A stretch of DNA of 9,836 nt, taken from the NCBI GenBank assembly GCA_903902945.1, contig CAIUWU010000196.1:1-9836 (forward strand), read 5' to 3'. Each line of letters opens with the position of its first letter. The first letter of the stretch is position 1. Shown in pieces: positions 6,143 through 9,836 of this stretch. Below the pieces are notes generated by a model. The model worked only from the letters and a program-made list of their open reading frames with translations, was not told the origin of the DNA and did no database searches. This DNA comes from an uncultured Pseudomonadota bacterium (GTDB lineage: Bacteria > Pseudomonadota > Gammaproteobacteria > Methylococcales > Methylomonadaceae). The translations under genes were made by a program, and so were the position numbers.

Positions 6143-7000
6143 TCAGCGCTGAAGGATATCCAGGCCTGGATCACTATCAGTGCTGTTCTCAGCGACATAG
6201 TCAGGAATCCGTTGCAGATGAGCAAAATCAAATAATTGGGTGTCGGCCATTTGCGAAGGCGCAATGTTTTGCAGGCTGGCAAAAATGGTTTCAATCCGGC
6301 CCGGAAATTGTTTGTCCCAGCCATTCAGCATTTTTTTCATGGCAACGCGCTGCAAGTTTTCCTGTGAACCGCACAAATTACAAGGAATGATCGGAAACTG
6401 CTTAAACGCTGCAAAACGGTTAATGTCTTTTTCGCGGCAATAGGCCAGGGGGCGAATGATGATGTTTTGTTTGTCATCACTGAGCAGTTTCGGCGGCATG
6501 GCTTTTAATTTGCCGGCATAAAACATGTTCAGAAAAAAGGTTTCGATAATATCGTCTCTATGATGCCCCAAAGCGATTTTGGTAATGTTGTTGGCTTTGG
6601 CATAGCTGTACAAGCTACCGCGCCGTAGCCGCGAGCAAAGGCTGCAGGTGGTTTTGCCTTCGGGAATGATGCGTTTGACGATACTGTAGGTATCGTTTTC
6701 GATGATGTGATAGGGCACAGCAATCGATTGCAGGTATTCCGGCAATACATGCTCAGGAAAGCCGGGTTGTTTCTGATCCAGATTCACGGCCACGATTTCA
6801 AACGGAATCGGCGCAGTCTTTTGCAGATTCAGCAAAATATCCAGCATCGTGTAAGAGTCTTTACCTCCCGACAAGCAAACCATGACCTTGTCATTGGCTT
6901 CGATCATATTGAAGTCGGCAATGGCCTCGCCGACATTGCGGCGCAAACGTTTTTGGAGTTTGTTGAATTGGGTGCGAGATTTTTGTTCTAGTTCGGACAT
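6143..7000 (-). CDS. ttcA: tRNA 2-thiocytidine(32) synthetase TtcA
   Basis: TtcA is a cytoplasmic iron-sulfur, ATP-dependent enzyme that thiolates cytidine 32 in the anticodon loop of certain tRNAs. From ATG 7000 the product has 285 residues, close to the roughly 300 of the family. It begins with the conserved block NKLQKRLRRNVGEAIADFNM, carries the PP-loop SGGKDS (44-49), then CSLC (C119, C122) and CNLCGSQENLQR (C207, C210); these cysteines include the expected cluster ligands. GALGHHRDD-like residues (ALGHHRDDIIETFFLNMFY) match the family. A GTG at 7030 would add ten residues, but it sits in the loop of the fabB terminator hairpin and the extension lacks family similarity, so ATG 7000 is preferred although no strong ribosome site is visible. 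No terminator separates it from tRNA-Leu. Confidence 0.95.
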   Translation of the reverse strand: MSELEQKSRTQFNKLQKRLRRNVGEAIADFNMIEANDKVMVCLSGGKDSYTMLDILLNLQKTAPIPFEIVAVNLDQKQPGFPEHVLPEYLQSIAVPYHIIENDTYSIVKRIIPEGKTTCSLCSRLRRGSLYSYAKANNITKIALGHHRDDIIETFFLNMFYAGKLKAMPPKLLSDDKQNIIIRPLAYCREKDINRFAAFKQFPIIPCNLCGSQENLQRVAMKKMLNGWDKQFPGRIETIFASLQNIAPSQMADTQLFDFAHLQRIPDYVAENSTDSDPGLDILQR

Positions 7001-7017
7001 CAGACAGAAGAGAGAAG

Positions 7018-7043
7018 GGCGATCAGACACCAGTCTGATCGCC
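7018..7043 (-). terminator. Terminator-like hairpin after fabB
   Basis: GGCGATCAGAC (7018-7028) and GTCTGATCGCC (7033-7043) form a perfect 11-bp stem with a four-base loop, 11 bases after the fabB stop codon. The minus-strand tail is pyrimidine-rich (CTTCTCTCTTCTG) rather than a pure T-run, so termination may be partial and leave some read-through into ttcA. Confidence 0.7.
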
Positions 7044-7054
7044 GGAAAGGAAAT

Positions 7055-8275
7055 TTAGCCGTTATAACGCTGGAAAATCAGGGTAGCGTTGGTACCACCA
7101 AATCCAAAGCTGTTAGACATGATGGTATTCAGTGTCACATTGTCCTGATAGGCTCTGATCACCGGAATATTGCCCACTTCAGGGTCTAATTCGCTAATGT
7201 TGGCTGAGGCACTTAAAAAGTTCTGTTCCATCATCAACAGCGAGTAAATCGCTTCATTGACACCGGCTGCACCCAAGGCATGTCCGGTCAGCGATTTAGT
7301 GGAACTGACCTGAGGAACGTTATCCGCGCCAAATACCTGTCTCAGTGCTTCCAGTTCACGGGTATCACCTACCGGGGTGCTGGTGCCATGAGCATTGATG
7401 TAATCGATTTTGTCAGCAACGGTTGCCATTGCCTGTTGCATACAGCGCACTGCGCCTTCACCTGATGGTTGCACCATGTCATAGCCGTCAGAGGTAGCAC
7501 CGTAACCCACCAGCTCGGCGTAAATTTTGGCGCCGCGGGCTTTGGCATGTTCCAGTTCTTCAATAACCAGCACACCGCCGCCACCGGAAATCACGAAGCC
7601 GTCACGGGTAGCATCGTAAGGGCGGGAGGCAGTTGCTGGTGCATCATTATATTTGGAAGATAACGCGCCCATTGCATCAAACAGTACCGACATGGTCCAG
7701 TGCAGTTCTTCGCCACCACCGGCAAACACCACATCCTGCTTGTTTAACTGAATCAGCTCCATGGCATGACCAATACAATGCGCACTGGTGGCGCAGGCAG
7801 AGCTGATGGTGTAATTGACGCCCTTGATTTTGAATGGCGTTGCCAGACAGGCAGTGTTGGTACTCGACATGGCGCGGGTCACCATGTAAGGACCTACTTT
7901 TTTGACGCCTTTGCTGCGCAGGATGTCGGCGGCATCGACCAGATTGGAGGTGGACGGTCCGCCTGAACCCATCACCAGGCCGGTACGAAAATTGGAAACT
8001 TCGTTATCCGCCAGTCCTGAATCGGCAATCGCCTGTTCCATTGCGAGATAGTTGTAAGCGGCGCCATCGCCCATGAAACGTTTGATTTTTCGATCAATAA
8101 CTTCATCTAGATCCAGATTGATAGGGCCATGTACATGGCTTCTGAAGCCCATCTCTTCATATACCGGCGCATGGACAATACCGGAACGTCCTGTCCGTAA
8201 TGAGTCAATAACTTCATCACGATTATTGCCAATACTGGAAACAATCCCCAAACCTGTTACAACCGCGCGTCTCAT
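7055..8275 (-). CDS. fabB: Beta-ketoacyl-ACP synthase I FabB
   Basis: FabB condenses acyl-ACP with malonyl-ACP and is the enzyme that elongates the cis-unsaturated C10 acyl-ACP made by FabA, so it commits carbon to unsaturated fatty acids in the cytoplasmic type II pathway. The product has 406 residues, the same length as E. coli FabB, and aligns from start to end. The catalytic triad is present: C161 (SSACATSAHC), H296 (NAHGTSTPVGD) and H332 (TGHALGAAG), with K327 nearby; the C-terminal NSFGFGGTNATL is intact. AAGGA (8283-8287) lies seven bases before the ATG and overlaps the fabA stop codon, which points to translational coupling. The gap between fabA and fabB is ten bases, so the two form one operon. 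Confidence 0.97.
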   Translation of the reverse strand: MRRAVVTGLGIVSSIGNNRDEVIDSLRTGRSGIVHAPVYEEMGFRSHVHGPINLDLDEVIDRKIKRFMGDGAAYNYLAMEQAIADSGLADNEVSNFRTGLVMGSGGPSTSNLVDAADILRSKGVKKVGPYMVTRAMSSTNTACLATPFKIKGVNYTISSACATSAHCIGHAMELIQLNKQDVVFAGGGEELHWTMSVLFDAMGALSSKYNDAPATASRPYDATRDGFVISGGGGVLVIEELEHAKARGAKIYAELVGYGATSDGYDMVQPSGEGAVRCMQQAMATVADKIDYINAHGTSTPVGDTRELEALRQVFGADNVPQVSSTKSLTGHALGAAGVNEAIYSLLMMEQNFLSASANISELDPEVGNIPVIRAYQDNVTLNTIMSNSFGFGGTNATLIFQRYNG

Positions 8276-8285
8276 GTTGGTTTCC

Positions 8286-8801
8286 TTAGAAATCCTGAGT
8301 TGATGTGAAAAGACCTACCCGTAAATCAGTAGCTTCATAAATTAGCTTGCCGTCGACTTCCATAGTGGCATCGGCAATGCCCATCACTAATTTGCGCAAA
8401 ATGACGCGTTTTAGATCGATCCTGTAAGTAACTTTTTTGGCGGTTGGCAACACTTGGCCGGTAAATTTGACTTCGCCGCAACCCAGTGCGCGGCCTTTGC
8501 CAGGACCGCCCATCCAGCACAGGTAAAAGCCAACCAGCTGCCACATGGCATCCAGACCCAGACAGCCCGGCATCACCGGATCGCCCTGAAAATGACAATC
8601 GAAAAACCATAAATCAGGATTAACGTCGAGCTCAGCAATGATTTCACCTTTGCCATATTTACCGCCCTCATCCGAAATATGCAGGATGCGATCCATCATC
8701 AGCATGGGGGGAAGTGGCAATTGCGCATTCTGTGGGCCGTAAAGTTCACCGCGACCGGACATTAATAATTCTTCGCGTGTGAAACTGTGCTGTTTCTCCA
8801 T
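8286..8801 (-). CDS. fabA: 3-hydroxydecanoyl-ACP dehydratase/isomerase FabA
   Basis: FabA dehydrates 3-hydroxydecanoyl-ACP and isomerises trans-2- to cis-3-decenoyl-ACP, the branch point of anaerobic unsaturated fatty acid synthesis. The 171-residue length equals that of typical FabA. The hot-dog fold signature is complete: catalytic H70 (FFDCHFQGDPVMPG) and D84 (GCLGLDAMWQLVGF). The N-terminal block (FTREELLMSGRGELYG) and PPMLMMDRI are family-typical. It is the first gene of the fabA-fabB operon. A weak AGGT precedes the ATG. In enteric bacteria such operons are controlled by FadR and FabR; I see no clear copy of either site upstream. Confidence 0.97.
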   Translation of the reverse strand: MEKQHSFTREELLMSGRGELYGPQNAQLPLPPMLMMDRILHISDEGGKYGKGEIIAELDVNPDLWFFDCHFQGDPVMPGCLGLDAMWQLVGFYLCWMGGPGKGRALGCGEVKFTGQVLPTAKKVTYRIDLKRVILRKLVMGIADATMEVDGKLIYEATDLRVGLFTSTQDF

Positions 8802-9038
8802 TAAATTTACCTAAATCTGTGAGCCAAAAAACTGGCGCATTATCTACTAGACGACCTAAAAAATCAGCACAATTTTTAGCTTGCGCCTGAAACAAGCAAC
8901 TGATATTCGGCCGGTGATTTAGAGTCTGGTGATTTCTGCTTGGCGTTTTAATCCAAATAAGTTGGCTTCGCTGTCGCCAAAAATAACACTGCCCGGTAAA
9001 CTGAGCGGCTGACAAACTAATGTAATCATTGAAATATC
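8802..9038. promoter_or_regulatory. Divergent intergenic region between fabA and the ABC transporter
   Basis: This 237-base spacer must carry the fabAB promoter (minus) and probably that of the ABC gene (plus). The best -10 candidate on the minus strand is GATAAT, about 45 bases before the fabA start, but the matching -35 is poor, so I do not place the promoter. A minus-strand frame across it (8746-9057) overlaps fabA out of frame and has no domain. No strong palindrome of the FadR or FabR type was seen. Confidence 0.4.
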
Positions 9039-9836
9039 TTGAAACAATCATCGCCATCGCGCCAGTCTGTCTATACCTGGCGTTACATACTTTCGATAGC
9101 TCTCGAGCATAAAACCCAGCTAATTAGCGGCAACCTAATAGCCTTGCTGGGTACGATTGCCAGTGTGCCTGTGCCTTTGTTAATGCCTTTGCTGGTTGAC
9201 GAAGTATTGCTGGCGCATCCTGGCGTGGTGCTGAACACGGTTAATCCTTGGCTACCGCTTGCATGGCAGCAGCCAGCTTATTACATCGGCGGCGTATTAC
9301 TGGTCAGTTTGTTGTTGCGCTTGCTGGCCTTGATTCTGAATGTGTTACAGACGCGCCAGTTTTCCAAAATCGCCAAAGATGTGGTGTTCAGAATCCGCGC
9401 TAGTTTGATCAATCGCTTGCAGACTATTTCCATGTCTGAGTATGAAAGTCTGGGCAGCGGCACTGTGGCAGCTCATCTGGTGACTGATCTTGATACACTG
9501 GATAATTTTATTGGCACCACGATCAGCAAACTGATAGTGGCTTGTTTTACCGTACTGGGTACCGCGCTGATTCTGCTGTGGATGGACTGGCAGCTGGGTT
9601 TGTTCATCATTTTCCTCAATCCGGTGGTGATTTACCTGGCCAAAGCAATTGGCTCCGGGGTTAAAGACCTGAAAGCCAATGAAAACAAAGCCTATGGCGT
9701 TTTTCAGCAAGCTTTATCAGAAACCCTGGAAGCCATCAATCAGATTCGCGCCAGTAACCGCGAGCAATACTATTGTCAGCAGTTGGTCAAGCGCGCGCAG
9801 GCTGTCAAGGATCATTCGATTACGTTTGCCTGGAAA
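9039..9836 (+). CDS. ABC transporter, fused permease/ATPase, N-terminal part (cut by right edge)
   Basis: The frame is open for 266 codons to the window end and encodes the type-1 exporter membrane domain of an MsbA/LanT-like half-transporter; the ATPase domain lies beyond the edge. Predicted membrane segments are at about 29-55, 81-104, 157-182 and 184-205. The coupling region has VFRIRASLINRLQTISMSEY then GSGTVAAHLVTDLDTLDNFI, and QQALSETLEAINQIRASNRE is typical of the ABC_membrane family. The start is uncertain: the frame is closed by TGA at 9030-9032, and the first usable codon is TTG 9039, giving MKQSSPSRQSVYTWRYILSI. The next ATG (9183) would remove the first membrane segment, so TTG is preferred. 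The substrate cannot be told from this half; lipid, peptide or drug export are all possible. Confidence 0.85.
   Translation, partial: MKQSSPSRQSVYTWRYILSIALEHKTQLISGNLIALLGTIASVPVPLLMPLLVDEVLLAHPGVVLNTVNPWLPLAWQQPAYYIGGVLLVSLLLRLLALILNVLQTRQFSKIAKDVVFRIRASLINRLQTISMSEYESLGSGTVAAHLVTDLDTLDNFIGTTISKLIVACFTVLGTALILLWMDWQLGLFIIFLNPVVIYLAKAIGSGVKDLKANENKAYGVFQQALSETLEAINQIRASNREQYYCQQLVKRAQAVKDHSITFAWK

Noticed and set aside
8746..9057. 103-codon minus-strand frame upstream of fabA
   Set aside because: It runs into fabA out of frame, has irregular composition and covers the fabAB promoter region.
1..9836. CRISPR array or insertion sequence with transposase
   Set aside because: No regularly spaced direct repeats, and no DDE, tyrosine or serine recombinase motifs were found in any frame I read.

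Overview
The window looks like gammaproteobacterial chromosome. Its right half carries core genes typical of that class: fabA-fabB (anaerobic unsaturated fatty acid synthesis), ttcA (tRNA thiolation), a tRNA-Leu gene, and the start of an ABC exporter. The ABC protein reads like proteins I recall from methane-oxidising Methylococcales. That placement is an impression, not a result.

Layout, left to right. (1) 1-2959, minus: most of hsdR, the motor and nuclease subunit of a type I restriction enzyme, cut off by the left edge of the window. (2) 2988-3164, minus: a 58-codon remnant of the C-terminal Fis-type helix-turn-helix of a transcription activator, directly upstream of hsdR. (3) 3165-3281: a junction rich in inverted repeats. 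(4) 3282-5039, minus: an intact secreted subtilisin-like protease. (5) 5040-5323: spacer holding the exact 3' half of a tRNA-Asn gene (5254-5296), a typical scar of tRNA-targeted integration. (6) 5324-5629, minus: a small unnamed protein with an SH3-like C-terminal half. (7) 5630-6003: poor in genes, with small inverted repeats and a clear terminator. (8) 6004-7000, minus: tRNA-Leu(TAA) under a perfect-consensus promoter, preceded by ttcA. (9) 7018-8801, minus: the fabA-fabB operon ending in a strong hairpin. (10) 8802-9038: divergent intergenic region. (11) 9039-9836, plus: N-terminal part of an ABC transporter with fused permease.

The window divides near 5300-6000 into a core half (right) and an accessory half (left: restriction enzyme, decayed regulator, lone secreted protease, tRNA scar). 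In the core half, FabA makes the cis-3-decenoyl-ACP that FabB elongates. TtcA and tRNA-Leu seem to share one terminator. In the accessory half, hsdR probably acts with hsdM and hsdS genes outside the window. I did not find a convincing new multi-gene system. The points most worth a second look are the tRNA-Asn scar and its odd orientation, the truncated regulator beside hsdR, and the protease with a changed histidine motif.
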